Shown here piece after piece: positions 1 to 7,466 of a stretch of 14,278 bases of DNA (positions are counted from its first letter, which is position 1; the number at the start of each line of letters is the position of its first letter). A program made the translations under genes and the position numbers. Source of the DNA: a bacterium (lineage in GTDB: Bacteria; Auribacterota; UBA3054); the NCBI GenBank assembly GCA_017444325.1, contig JAFSWV010000179.1, forward strand, positions 1 through 14,278, given 5' to 3'. A model generated the notes under the pieces. The model did no database searches. It had not been told where the DNA came from and saw only the letters and a program-made list of their open reading frames with translations.

Positions 1-10
1 AATAAAAACG

Positions 11-1177
11 CTATCGGCTGCAGATCTCTTCCACCATGTGGACGAAATTTTCTTCGCCCTTCTTGATGGCAAGCGCGACTTTCAGGTAGTAAACGGGCGG
101 CGGGGACATTTCCAGCCCGGCGTGCTTGGAGAAGCGCACGGCGTCTTTTTCGGTGACGAGCACCGCCTGGGCCCCGAAATTCTTGGCTGTCTCGTATATT
201 TCCTCGATCTCGTAGCGCCTGAAGCGGTGGTGGTCCGGGAAGAAGCGCTTGCAAACGACGTTCGCTCCCTGCTTCTCCAATATTTTGACAAAGCCGTCCG
301 GCTGCGCAATGCCAGTGACCACCATGATCGGAAGGTCCTTTAGCAACGAGACGGGAGATTCTTTTTCGGTGTGGACGCTTACGAGTTTTTCCGGTTCATA
401 TTGACAAGTCAGGATGTCAGCCTCTTGGTTGTAAAGTCTGATCTCATCAACAAGTTCCTGATATTTTTCCTCGGTCAGGTTCTCCGCTTTCGTGATGAAG
501 ATGTGATCGGCTCTCTTGAGGCCTTCTAGGGGTTCTCTCAGAAGACCGGCTGGCAGTATCCTGCCGTAACCAAAGGGGCAGTTGGCGTCTATCAGGACGA
601 TGTCGTTCTGCCGGCGCAGCCGCATGTGCTGCATGCCGTCGTCAAGGATGATCGTGTCGACTCCGAATTCTCGTATAGCGTAGCGGGCGCCCCTGACCCT
701 GTCGGGATCCGTCACGACAATCACGTTCTTCAGTTCCTGCGCCAGCATATAGGGCTCATCGCCAGCGATCTTGGGGGAAAGCAGAAGCTCTTTGCCGTCG
801 CAGACAACCTTCGTCTTGTTGCTGAATTCCTTGTGTTTGAGCCTGAAGCGCAGGCTTGGGGAATGCGATTTGTAGCCGCGGCTCACGATGGCGACTTTTC
901 TGCCGCCCTTGCTGAGCGCCCTGGAGAGCATGGCCACCACGGGTGTCTTGCCGGTGCCGCCGACCGTTATGTTGCCGACGCTGATAACGTGGCAGCCGGG
1001 CCAGTAGCGTTTTTTGTAGCCTTTTTCATAAAGGCGGTTGCGCAGTTTTATCACCGCGCCGTAAATTTTGCCGGCAGCCAGAAGGAGAGGCCAAATGAGA
1101 TAGCGCCGCCAGGTGCGGTCCTGGCCGGACACTAATTTTTTCCATTTCTGCTCTCTCGAGAGTTTGTTTTTTCTCAT
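11..1177 (-). CDS. lpxK: Tetraacyldisaccharide 4'-kinase LpxK
   Basis: LpxK phosphorylates the 4'-position of the lipid A disaccharide-1-phosphate with ATP at the inner face of the cytoplasmic membrane. The 388-residue protein has a basic N-terminus, then a hydrophobic stretch at about 26-44 that fits the family's membrane anchor. A P-loop, VGGTGKTP, lies at about 72-79. The family signature ILDDGMQHMRLRR is at about 177-189, and FPDHHRF (313-319) and VTEKDAVRF (341-349) follow in the C-terminal half. It is somewhat longer than typical LpxK (about 320-350 residues), mostly through the charged N-terminal extension. The ATG overlaps the TGA of coaB (ATGA), so translation is probably coupled. 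It is the last gene of the operon inside the window; the stop lies 10 bases from the edge. It is good evidence for an LPS-type outer membrane. Confidence 0.95.
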   Translation of the reverse strand: MRKNKLSREQKWKKLVSGQDRTWRRYLIWPLLLAAGKIYGAVIKLRNRLYEKGYKKRYWPGCHVISVGNITVGGTGKTPVVAMLSRALSKGGRKVAIVSRGYKSHSPSLRFRLKHKEFSNKTKVVCDGKELLLSPKIAGDEPYMLAQELKNVIVVTDPDRVRGARYAIREFGVDTIILDDGMQHMRLRRQNDIVLIDANCPFGYGRILPAGLLREPLEGLKRADHIFITKAENLTEEKYQELVDEIRLYNQEADILTCQYEPEKLVSVHTEKESPVSLLKDLPIMVVTGIAQPDGFVKILEKQGANVVCKRFFPDHHRFRRYEIEEIYETAKNFGAQAVLVTEKDAVRFSKHAGLEMSPPPVYYLKVALAIKKGEENFVHMVEEICSR

Positions 1178-1818
1178 TTATTTTTGGCTTCCTGCTCCGC
1201 GAAGTCTATGAGTTTTCTGGCGACGGATGCTTTGCTGATAAGGCCCAAGCGTTCCTTTGCCTTCTTGGGATAAAGGAAGGTGGCGTTCAGTTTCCCTACC
1301 GCGAAACCGGCCAAGGGCTTGGAGACGTCGTTGGCGACAATCATGTCGAGGCCCTTGACGAAAAGCTTTCTTTTGCCGGAGGCCTCGAGATCGTTGGTCT
1401 CCGCTGCGAAACCGATGACGATCCTTTTCCCCTTGTCGGGGGAAAGGGATTTCAGAATGTCTTTCGTGCGGACTAATTCCAGGATCGATTTCTCGGCGAT
1501 CTTGTGTTCCTTTTGCTTCAGGGTCTTGGCAGGCTTGAAATCGCTGACGGCCGCGGTCATGATAAGGACGTCGCAGGATCTGAATTCTTTCTTCAAGGCC
1601 TGGTACATATCCTCAGCGGAAACGACGGGAATGAATCTGCAGCCCTTAGGCGGCTTTAAGTTGACGGGCCCGCTCACCAGAACGCACTCATAGCCCCGCT
1701 TCACCGCCTCTTTGGCGACGGCGAAACCCATTTTGCCGGAGCTGGGATTAGAGAGAAAGCGGACCGGATCTATGTATTCTCTGGTCGGTCCCGCGCTGAC
1801 TAAAAATTTCAAGGACAT
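1174..1818 (-). CDS. coaB: Phosphopantothenate-cysteine ligase CoaB (stand-alone)
   Basis: CoaB joins 4'-phosphopantothenate and cysteine using a nucleotide triphosphate, the second step of CoA synthesis from pantothenate. The 214-residue protein starts with the Rossmann-like segment VSAGPTREYIDPVRFLSN and SSGKMG (about 7-31). It then has TAAVSDFKPA (88-97), IGFAAETND (135-143) and GLDMIVANDV (156-165), all CoaB hallmarks. The frame stays open upstream to 1974, but that stretch is coaC read in another frame and is Arg/Ser-rich nonsense. The ATG at 1818, two bases after the coaC stop, begins the real domain. No clear Shine-Dalgarno is present, so coupling to coaC is likely. Most bacteria carry CoaC and CoaB as one CoaBC polypeptide; here they are separate genes in different frames. 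Confidence 0.93.
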   Translation of the reverse strand: MSLKFLVSAGPTREYIDPVRFLSNPSSGKMGFAVAKEAVKRGYECVLVSGPVNLKPPKGCRFIPVVSAEDMYQALKKEFRSCDVLIMTAAVSDFKPAKTLKQKEHKIAEKSILELVRTKDILKSLSPDKGKRIVIGFAAETNDLEASGKRKLFVKGLDMIVANDVSKPLAGFAVGKLNATFLYPKKAKERLGLISKASVARKLIDFAEQEAKNK

Positions 1819-1820
1819 GT

Positions 1821-2345
1821 TTATTTCTTGACGATCTTCAAAATGTCTTCCAGAGGGGCGAGTCTGCCTAAGCCCGCTTTCCCGCAGGCTAGTTCGCCTT
1901 CCGTGGGATAAACGACTTCGACGCCTCTCTCCTGCAGTTTCTGGATGTTCTCTTTGGTGGCGCTTGCTTCCCACATGCCGTCGTTCATGGCGGGGGCCAC
2001 GATCTTTCTGCCCCTGTGGGCGAGCATTACGGAGCTGGGACCGTCATCGGCGAAACCGTAGGCCATCTTGGCGATGAAATCGGCTGAGGCCGGCAGAACT
2101 ATTGCCGTTTCGCAAAGCTCGGCTAAGGCTACGTGCTCGGGGCGCCAGTCGGCGGGCTGGGCGAACTGGTCGATATAGACAGGATTCCTGGAGAGCGTTC
2201 GGAAGGTCACTTCGCCGACGAATTTCGTTGCGGCTTCTGTCATGGCCACATGCACGTTGAAGCCTTCCTTTACGAGAAGGCGCGTGAATTCGCAGGCCTT
2301 GTAGGCCGCGATAGAGCCTGTTACGACTAAGAGAATGTCTTTCAT
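1821..2345 (-). CDS. coaC: Phosphopantothenoylcysteine decarboxylase CoaC (stand-alone, FMN flavoprotein)
   Basis: CoaC decarboxylates 4'-phosphopantothenoylcysteine to phosphopantetheine with FMN. The 174-residue protein shows the HFCD flavoprotein fold signatures in order. These are GSIAAYKA (10-17), the catalytic His in HVALAEL (H71), PASADFIAKMAYGFADD (85-101), the substrate-binding PAMNDGMW (118-125) and the active-site Cys in ELACGKAGLGRL (C154). Length matches the CoaC half of bifunctional CoaBC. Its start overlaps the gmk stop as ATGA, and a strong Shine-Dalgarno (GGAGGT, 6 nt before the ATG) lies in the end of gmk. The next gene is coaB, so the two steps are made together as two proteins. 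Confidence 0.94.
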   Translation of the reverse strand: MKDILLVVTGSIAAYKACEFTRLLVKEGFNVHVAMTEAATKFVGEVTFRTLSRNPVYIDQFAQPADWRPEHVALAELCETAIVLPASADFIAKMAYGFADDGPSSVMLAHRGRKIVAPAMNDGMWEASATKENIQKLQERGVEVVYPTEGELACGKAGLGRLAPLEDILKIVKK

Positions 2346-2908
2346 TTGTTACCTCCGTAGATGATCTCTTCCAATTCACTGGCGGCCCGGTCGACGTCGT
2401 CGTTCACGACGACGTGGTCGAACCAGACGCTCTCCGCCATCTCGCTTTTGGCTTTGGCCAATCTTCTCAGAATGACTTCTTCGCTATCCGTGGCGCGGCC
2501 CCTCAGCCTTCTCTCCAGCTCCTCGTATGAGGGCGGCATGATGAAGATGAGATGCGCTTCCGGCATTTTTTCATGCACGGACCTGGCGCCCTGGACGTCA
2601 ATGTCAAGCAGAACGTAGTAGCCTTCCTTGAGCTGGCGCTCCACCGCCTCCCTGGGCGTGCCGTAATAGTTGCCGTGCACAGTGGCGTGCTCCAAGAAGC
2701 GGTCCTCTTTGAGCCAGGTCTGGAAAGTCTCCGCGGAAAGGAAAAAGTAATCCTTTCCCTCGATTTCGCCTACTCTCGGCGGCCGCGTGGTCGCTGAGAC
2801 GGAGAATCTCAGATCATCGTGCCTCGCCATGAGCTTGGCGACGATGGTGGATTTTCCCGCGCCGGAAGGACCGGTCAGGACAAACGCTCTGCACTTCGGA
2901 TCAGCCAT
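2342..2908 (-). CDS. gmk: Guanylate kinase
   Basis: Gmk phosphorylates (d)GMP to (d)GDP with ATP in the cytoplasm. The 188-residue protein has the P-loop GPSGAGKST at 13-21, the GMP-binding segment SATTRPPRVGEIEGKDYFF at about 38-56 and DIDVQGA at 102-108. RLRGRATDSEEVILRRL (about 134-150) forms the lid region. This is the usual family length. The ATG shares one base with the rsfS stop (TAATG) and has no evident Shine-Dalgarno, so it probably depends on coupling to rsfS. The 3' end carries the coaC ribosome-binding site. Confidence 0.96.
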   Translation of the reverse strand: MADPKCRAFVLTGPSGAGKSTIVAKLMARHDDLRFSVSATTRPPRVGEIEGKDYFFLSAETFQTWLKEDRFLEHATVHGNYYGTPREAVERQLKEGYYVLLDIDVQGARSVHEKMPEAHLIFIMPPSYEELERRLRGRATDSEEVILRRLAKAKSEMAESVWFDHVVVNDDVDRAASELEEIIYGGNK

Positions 2909-3390
2909 TATTTTTTCGTTTTGGTCGTCTTTTTGGCGGCGGGTTTCTTCGCGGGCTTTTTCGCGGGCTTTTCTTCCTTGGGTTCTTCTTTGGCTTTTTT
3001 GGGCGCGGCTTTCTTGGCCGGGACCAGATCTTCGAAGAAGGTCTCCCTGTTGGCCCAGATCTCCTCGATGTTGTATTCCGCCCTGGCTTCTTCCGTGAAG
3101 AGGTGGACGATCACGTCGACAAGGTCGACCGCCACCCAGTTGTTGCCGGAAAGCGTTTCGTCCGCGCTGTAGGGCTTGACGCCCATACCTTTCAGCTCTT
3201 TCAGAAGGTTCTGGCCGGCCGCCTGCATCTGCCTTTCGTTCCTGACGGAACCGACGATGAAGAAGTCCGTGATGGGAGAGAAGCCTCTGACATCATAGAT
3301 CTTGATGTCGCTGACCTGCTTGTCTTCCAAAAGCTTGCGGTAGGTGAAAACGATCTCGGGGAGGTTGGGATTTTTTGCGGTTTTTGCCAT
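2908..3390 (-). CDS. rsfS: Ribosomal silencing factor RsfS with a long basic C-terminal tail
   Basis: RsfS binds ribosomal protein uL14 on the 50S subunit and blocks subunit joining when nutrients are limiting. Residues 10-122 are a full RsfS domain: SDIKIYDVRGFSPITDFF (27-44), SADETLSGNNWVAVDLVDVI (75-94, with the hallmark Trp-Val-x-x-Asp) and YNIEEIW (106-112). After that, residues 124-160 are an unrelated low-complexity tail of Lys, Ala, Pro and Glu (PAKKPAKKPAAKK-type), reminiscent of histone-H1-like tails. Typical RsfS is about 105-130 residues; this one has 160. A Shine-Dalgarno (AGGA) lies in the end of the preceding gene. The nadD-rsfS order is a widely conserved pairing. Confidence 0.94.
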   Translation of the reverse strand: MAKTAKNPNLPEIVFTYRKLLEDKQVSDIKIYDVRGFSPITDFFIVGSVRNERQMQAAGQNLLKELKGMGVKPYSADETLSGNNWVAVDLVDVIVHLFTEEARAEYNIEEIWANRETFFEDLVPAKKAAPKKAKEEPKEEKPAKKPAKKPAAKKTTKTKK

Positions 3391-3391
3391 G

Positions 3392-4627
3392 TTATTTTCC
3401 TGTATAAAGTTTTTTCGCCTGGATAAGTTTCCAAACGTTGGATGGAATATTCTTCTTATCTATCTTACCTTCTTTTAACTTTTGACGCAAAGCCGTGGAA
3501 GAAACAGCCGTGGCGGGACCTTTTATCAAAAGGTCTCCGGCTTTTATTTTCGCTATCTCTCCCTTGCGCTGGTAAACGGCCAGCTTTGCCAGTTTCTTGA
3601 TTTTAGCGGGTTCGCGCCAGGTCCCAAAACCCAAGTAATTGTCGGAGCCCAGAAGGAAGTAGAGCTCGCAGGGCGCGAAGCGTTTTTTCAGCGTTTGCAG
3701 CGTTTCCACGGTGTAGGAAACGCCGCCTCTAGTGAGTTCGCAGCGCTCCAATCGGAAGGCGGGATCCTTCTTCAGCGCCGCGTTTATGAGCTCGCAGCGG
3801 GCTTCGTTGTCGGCGTAGATCTTGTCCTTTTTGTGCGGCGCCTGATAGGCCGGCACGAAAAGCAAAAGATCGAGTCCGAGCTGTAATTTCGCCCTTCTGG
3901 CGATGGCGATGTGCGTCTTGTGGACGGGGTCGAAGGAGCCGCCGAAGACGCCGATCTTCAGTTTGCCCCTGAAGGGCTTCAGAAGTTTCGCGACGTCTCT
4001 TGTCTTCTCGGCGTAGAGCTCCGGTTTGTAAGGAGCAACGTCCGCTTTGTCCCGGAAGCCCCAGGCTACCGCCATTACGGGGATCTTAGCGTTCCTGGCG
4101 GTCTGCATGTCCACTTCGGAGTCGCCGATGTAGATCGCTTCTTCGGGTTTGGCGTCAAGCTGCTTCAGGGCTTCCCAGACGGCGTCGGGAGCGGGCTTCC
4201 TGCTTCTCCCCTCCTTGTCGCCCAGGGCGACGTCCCAAAGCGAGGGGAAAAAGCGCTTGGCCAGTTTTCTGACGGCGCGCTCCGGTTTGTTGGAGACGAT
4301 GGCTACTTTGAAGCCAAGGTCTCTTAATTTTTTCAAGGCTTCTATGATCCCGGCATAGGGCCTGGTCTTTACGACGGTATGCGCCGCGTAGTAGCGGCGC
4401 ATATCCGCCAGTATTTCCGGATACTCGGGATCCAGGAGGCCTTTTTTGAGAGAGCGCTCCACGAGTTTGCCCACGCCGTTGCCAACGTAGCGGCGAGCCT
4501 CGCCGAGCGTTATAGGAGGCCTATTATGTTTGCTCAAGGCGAAATTGACGGCGGTCTGGAGATCGACGAGGGTGTCTAAAAGCGTTCCGTCAAGATCGAA
4601 GACCGCGCATTTGATGGTTTTGCCCAT
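3392..4627 (-). CDS. nadD: HAD phosphatase / nicotinate-nucleotide adenylyltransferase (NadD) fusion
   Basis: One continuous 411-codon frame encodes two enzymes (numbering from the ATG at 4627). Residues 1-217 are a HAD subfamily I (Gph/PGP-like) phosphatase. It has motif I DLDGTLLDT (11-19, nucleophile D11), the helical cap, motif II VSNKP (S112), motif III Lys (about K144 in RKPAPD) and motif IV GDSEVD (168-173). Residues 223-411 are NadD, which makes nicotinate adenine dinucleotide from NaMN and ATP. It has GVFGGSFDPVHKTH (226-239), FLLGSDNYLGFGTW (324-337) and the nucleotidyltransferase signature SSTALR (376-381). Both sets of catalytic residues look intact. A GTG three codons upstream is possible, but the ATG forms an ATGA overlap with the upstream stop and has GGTGGA ahead of it. 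The HAD substrate is not readable from sequence; phosphoglycolate or a nucleotide-type phosphate are the obvious candidates. Confidence 0.92.
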   Translation of the reverse strand: MGKTIKCAVFDLDGTLLDTLVDLQTAVNFALSKHNRPPITLGEARRYVGNGVGKLVERSLKKGLLDPEYPEILADMRRYYAAHTVVKTRPYAGIIEALKKLRDLGFKVAIVSNKPERAVRKLAKRFFPSLWDVALGDKEGRSRKPAPDAVWEALKQLDAKPEEAIYIGDSEVDMQTARNAKIPVMAVAWGFRDKADVAPYKPELYAEKTRDVAKLLKPFRGKLKIGVFGGSFDPVHKTHIAIARRAKLQLGLDLLLFVPAYQAPHKKDKIYADNEARCELINAALKKDPAFRLERCELTRGGVSYTVETLQTLKKRFAPCELYFLLGSDNYLGFGTWREPAKIKKLAKLAVYQRKGEIAKIKAGDLLIKGPATAVSSTALRQKLKEGKIDKKNIPSNVWKLIQAKKLYTGK

Positions 4628-5592
4628 CAATTCCACCAGAGCTCGCCCTCCATCTTCTGCCTGATCATATTGCGCTGCAGGAAACTTATGGCGCTCTCAA
4701 GGCCTTCCTTGGGCGTCATCAGGCTGTCTTCGTGCTCGATACTAAGGGCGTAGTCGTAGCCCTCCATCCTGAGAGCGCCGAAGATCTGCTTCCACTGCTG
4801 TTCGCTCATGCCGTGGCCGACGGTCCTGAAGAGCCAGGCGCGGTCTCTTTCCTTGTCGAAGGGCTTCGTTTCCAGAACGCCCGTGCGGTTTGCGACCTCC
4901 GGGTGCATCTCCGTGTCCTTGGCGTGGAAGAAGTGGATCGCTTTGCCGAGGTAGCGGATGACGGAAACGATGTCCATGCCCTGCCAGATGAGGTGCGAGG
5001 GGTCAAGGTTGTCGCCTATGATGTCGCCCACCGCCGCTCATAAACGAAGCAGGCTGTCGGGATTGTAAACGCAGAAGCCGGGATGCATTTCCAGGGCGAC
5101 GTATTTGACGCCTCCCTCTTCGGCGATCTTGGCGGCCTTCTGCCAATAAGGGATCAGCACTTCATTCCACTGGTAGTCCAGGACTTTCCGGTACTCGGTG
5201 GGCCAGGTGCAGGTCACCCAGTTGGGCTGGTCGCCTTTGCCGTCGCCGGGGCAGCCGGAGAAGGTCACCAGGTGGTCGACGCCCAGTTGTCCGCAGAGCT
5301 CGCAGGCCGCCTCGTAGTCCTCTTCGAACTTTGCGGCGATCTCGGGGTTGGGATGCACGCAGTTGCCGTGGACGGAGAGGCAGACCAGCTTTATCTGGTG
5401 CTTCTCGAAGGTGTCCAGGAGTTCCTGCCGAGCCTTCGGATCTTTCACGAGCTTTTTCGCGTCCGCGTGCGCCGTGCCGGGATAACCGCCGACGCCAAGC
5501 TCCATGGCCTCGACGCCCAGGCCCTTCAGATACGCGAGGGCGGCGTCCAGGCTCATGTCAGCCAGAGCCGGACTGAATACGCACAGTTGCAT
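4627..5592 (-). pseudogene. Xylose-isomerase-like TIM-barrel sugar isomerase/epimerase, split by in-frame TGA
   Basis: The reading frame from the ATG at 5592 to the TGA at 4627-4629 would give a normal-length (321-residue) member of the AP-endonuclease-2 / xylose-isomerase-like TIM-barrel family. Codon 185 (5040-5038), however, is TGA. The N-terminal part (184 residues) contains GVEAMELGVGGYPG (26-39), LSVHGNCVHPNP (72-83) and VALEMHPGF (165-173, a likely metal-ligand Glu). Directly after the TGA the same frame continues with GDIIGDNLDPSHLIWQGMD and later LSIEHEDS, which hold the expected Asp/His and final Glu metal ligands. The two halves are therefore one protein interrupted once, most simply by CGA to TGA. 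A GTG three codons after the stop could restart translation, but without a clear Shine-Dalgarno. The gene has a good Shine-Dalgarno (AAGGAG) at its own start. The reaction is unknown; the neighbours suggest sugar or glycoside breakdown. A sequencing error cannot be excluded. Confidence 0.82.
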
Positions 5593-5601
5593 AAGGTCTC
5601 C

Positions 5602-6702
5602 TTATTTCTTCGTGGCTTTCTGTTTCTTGAAGTAATAGGGCTTGCCGGTCTTGGCGGATTCGTAGATGCCTTCCAGGATCTGCGTGACGACGTAGGCCTG
5701 TTCGGCTTTGACCACCAGTTCGCCCTTGCCGAGGACAGCCTGCGTGAAGACGCGGGCTTCCCTGTCTTCCGAAGTCTCGGAGTGGCCGTCGTAGAAAGCG
5801 ACGCCGCTGGCTTTGAGGTCGGGTTTCAGGACGTAGCGGGCATTGTTCTTGATGCCGTTGATCCTGAGTCCGTCCTTCATGTCGGCGCCGGCAAGAGTTC
5901 CGCTGAATTCCGTGCAGGCTTCGCCGGTACTGAGCGTGTTGAGCGCCCAGGATGATTCCACGATGATGGTGGCGCCGTTCTTCATGACGACGAAACCGAA
6001 GGCGCTGTCTTCCACGGTGAATTTCTTGGGATCCCAGTCGCCCCAGGCGTTGCCCTGGTCGGTCTGCTTGTTGAGCTTATGGTATGTCGTGCCGACGGCG
6101 TAGGCGGGCTCGTAGTTGTTGAGCATGTAGAGCGTCAGGTCGAGGGTGTGCGTCGCGATGTCGATCAAGGGGCCGCCGCCCTGCTGCTTCTCATCAAGGA
6201 AGACGCCCCAGGTCGGGACGGCTCTGCGCCTGATGGCCTGGGCCTTGGCGTAGTAGATGTCGCCGAAGGTGCCTTTTTCGCATTCCTTCTTCAAAAAGAT
6301 GGCCTGGGGAGTGTAGCGGCTCTGGTAGCCTATTGTGAGGATGCGTTTATATTTCTTGGCGGCGTCCAGCATTTTCTTCGCTTCCTTAGAATTGATGGCC
6401 ATGGGCTTTTCGCACATGACGTGCTTGCCGGCTTTCATGGCGTCCACGGAAATGAAGCTGTGGGCGAGGTTCGGGGTCAGGACCAGGACCGCCTCGATCG
6501 TTTTGTCTTTCAGGAGTTCCTTGTAGTCTTTGTAAACTTTTGCGCCTGGAACGCCGTATTCCTTGGCGGCCTTTTCCGCTCTTTCCACGATGATGTCGCA
6601 GAAAGCGACCAATTCGGAATCAGGATTGTGCTTGTGGGCCGGAAGGTGTTTGCCGTTGGCTATGCCGCCGCAGCCGATGACGCCGATGCGAACTTTTTTC
6701 AT
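5602..6702 (-). CDS. Gfo/Idh/MocA-family NAD(P)-dependent oxidoreductase
   Basis: The 366-residue protein has the N-terminal Rossmann motif GVIGCGGIANGKHLPAH (7-23). The family's CEKPMAIN segment is at 97-104, with the catalytic-site Lys of EKP at 99. GGGPLIDIATHTLDL (175-189) carries the conserved Asp181 and His185. The C-terminal half is the substrate-binding alpha/beta domain. Members oxidise or reduce sugars, inositols and their derivatives with NAD(P). The start chosen at 6702 has GGAG seven bases upstream and begins directly at the Rossmann strand; the longer open frame to 6795 overlaps the ThuA-like gene and has no family similarity. It lies 9 bases before the TIM-barrel gene and 29 bases after the ThuA-like gene. 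The substrate cannot be assigned. The C-terminus ends in a short Lys-rich tail. Confidence 0.92.
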   Translation of the reverse strand: MKKVRIGVIGCGGIANGKHLPAHKHNPDSELVAFCDIIVERAEKAAKEYGVPGAKVYKDYKELLKDKTIEAVLVLTPNLAHSFISVDAMKAGKHVMCEKPMAINSKEAKKMLDAAKKYKRILTIGYQSRYTPQAIFLKKECEKGTFGDIYYAKAQAIRRRAVPTWGVFLDEKQQGGGPLIDIATHTLDLTLYMLNNYEPAYAVGTTYHKLNKQTDQGNAWGDWDPKKFTVEDSAFGFVVMKNGATIIVESSWALNTLSTGEACTEFSGTLAGADMKDGLRINGIKNNARYVLKPDLKASGVAFYDGHSETSEDREARVFTQAVLGKGELVVKAEQAYVVTQILEGIYESAKTGKPYYFKKQKATKK

Positions 6703-6731
6703 TTTTATCTCCTTTTTTGAGGTGTTATTTT

Positions 6732-7466
6732 TTAATTGCTTTTTTCGATGGGTTCCAGAGGCTGCACGTTGGGGCAGTCGATCTCCGTGAGCCATTTGTC
6801 AGGCTTCACGAATTCGGCGATGTTCGTCAAAAGCTTCTGGATCTTGGGATCCTGGTAAACGGGGTAGGTCTCGTGCCCGGGCTGGAAGTAAATGACTTTC
6901 CCGTAGTAGCGCTTGAAGAAAGCGATGGAGCGGAAGACTTCGCCGCCCTGGAACCAGCCGATGGCGAGCAGCCTGTCGGGCTGCGGGATGCCAAACGGTT
7001 CGCCGTACATTTCTTCATGAGGGATCTCGAGGTATTCGCCCTCCAAGCCTTCGAAGATCTGGTGGTTGGGCTCCACGAACCACAGTCTTTCCTTTTCGGC
7101 CACTTCCCTCCACTTCAGCGTGCAGGGGCCGCCCACCAGGGCGCGGAAGGGTTTGGAAAGATGCGCACTGTGGAGGAAGACGATGCCCATGCCTTTCCAG
7201 ACGCGGCGCACGATCTTCTTGACGAGTTCGTCGGAAACTTTGCCGTGATAGCAGTGTCCCCACCAGAAGAGCACGTCGGTGGATTCCAGGATCTCGTCCG
7301 TCAGCTGCTGGCCGTCGTCGCCTTCATTCTGCAGAACGACCGTAGTCTTGTTGCCGGCCTTTTCCAAAAAAGCCGCGATGGTCTCGCCCATGCCGATGGG
7401 ATAGGCTTCCTTGACTCGGCCTTCGCGCATCTGCTTGTAGTTTTCGCACCAGACTGTGATGTTCAT
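6732..7466 (-). CDS. ThuA-like domain protein
   Basis: This 244-residue protein resembles the ThuA family (trehalose-utilisation type, a class-I glutamine-amidotransferase-like fold). Supporting segments are MNITVWCENY at the start, IGMGETIAAFLEK (24-36), the strand-turn STDVLFWWGHCYHGKVSDE (62-80) and KGMGIVFLHSAHLSKPF (91-107). FQGGEVFRS (172-180) and VIYFQPGHETYPVYQDP (191-207) follow. In rhizobia ThuA works with the oxidoreductase ThuB in trehalose use. Here the protein sits between two Gfo/Idh/MocA oxidoreductases, which supports a related role in sugar oxidation. There is no signal peptide or membrane segment, so it should be cytoplasmic. Its ribosome-binding site lies in the loop of a small inverted repeat (separate entry). 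The exact reaction is uncertain. Confidence 0.82.
   Translation of the reverse strand: MNITVWCENYKQMREGRVKEAYPIGMGETIAAFLEKAGNKTTVVLQNEGDDGQQLTDEILESTDVLFWWGHCYHGKVSDELVKKIVRRVWKGMGIVFLHSAHLSKPFRALVGGPCTLKWREVAEKERLWFVEPNHQIFEGLEGEYLEIPHEEMYGEPFGIPQPDRLLAIGWFQGGEVFRSIAFFKRYYGKVIYFQPGHETYPVYQDPKIQKLLTNIAEFVKPDKWLTEIDCPNVQPLEPIEKSN

Noticed and set aside
1819..1974. Longer CoaB starting at 1974
   Set aside because: The added 52 residues are the coaC 3' end in another frame, Arg/Ser-rich and unlike CoaB; the ATG at 1818 begins the domain.
5000..5040. Selenocysteine at the in-frame TGA
   Set aside because: The bases after the TGA form no bacterial SECIS-like stem-loop (GGCGAC occurs as direct, not inverted, copies), and the position fits Arg rather than a redox residue.
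5038..5040. Genome-wide recoding of TGA to an amino acid
   Set aside because: coaB, gmk, dciA and the TIM-barrel gene itself end in TGA at tight gene overlaps, so TGA works as a stop here.
5083..5955. 290-codon plus-strand frame across the TIM-barrel and oxidoreductase genes
   Set aside because: It spans two real genes on the other strand, with low-complexity Gly/Val/Asp/Leu composition and no motif.
6703..6795. Longer oxidoreductase starting at 6795
   Set aside because: The extra 31 residues overlap the ThuA-like gene, and the ATG at 6702 has a good Shine-Dalgarno and starts at the Rossmann strand.
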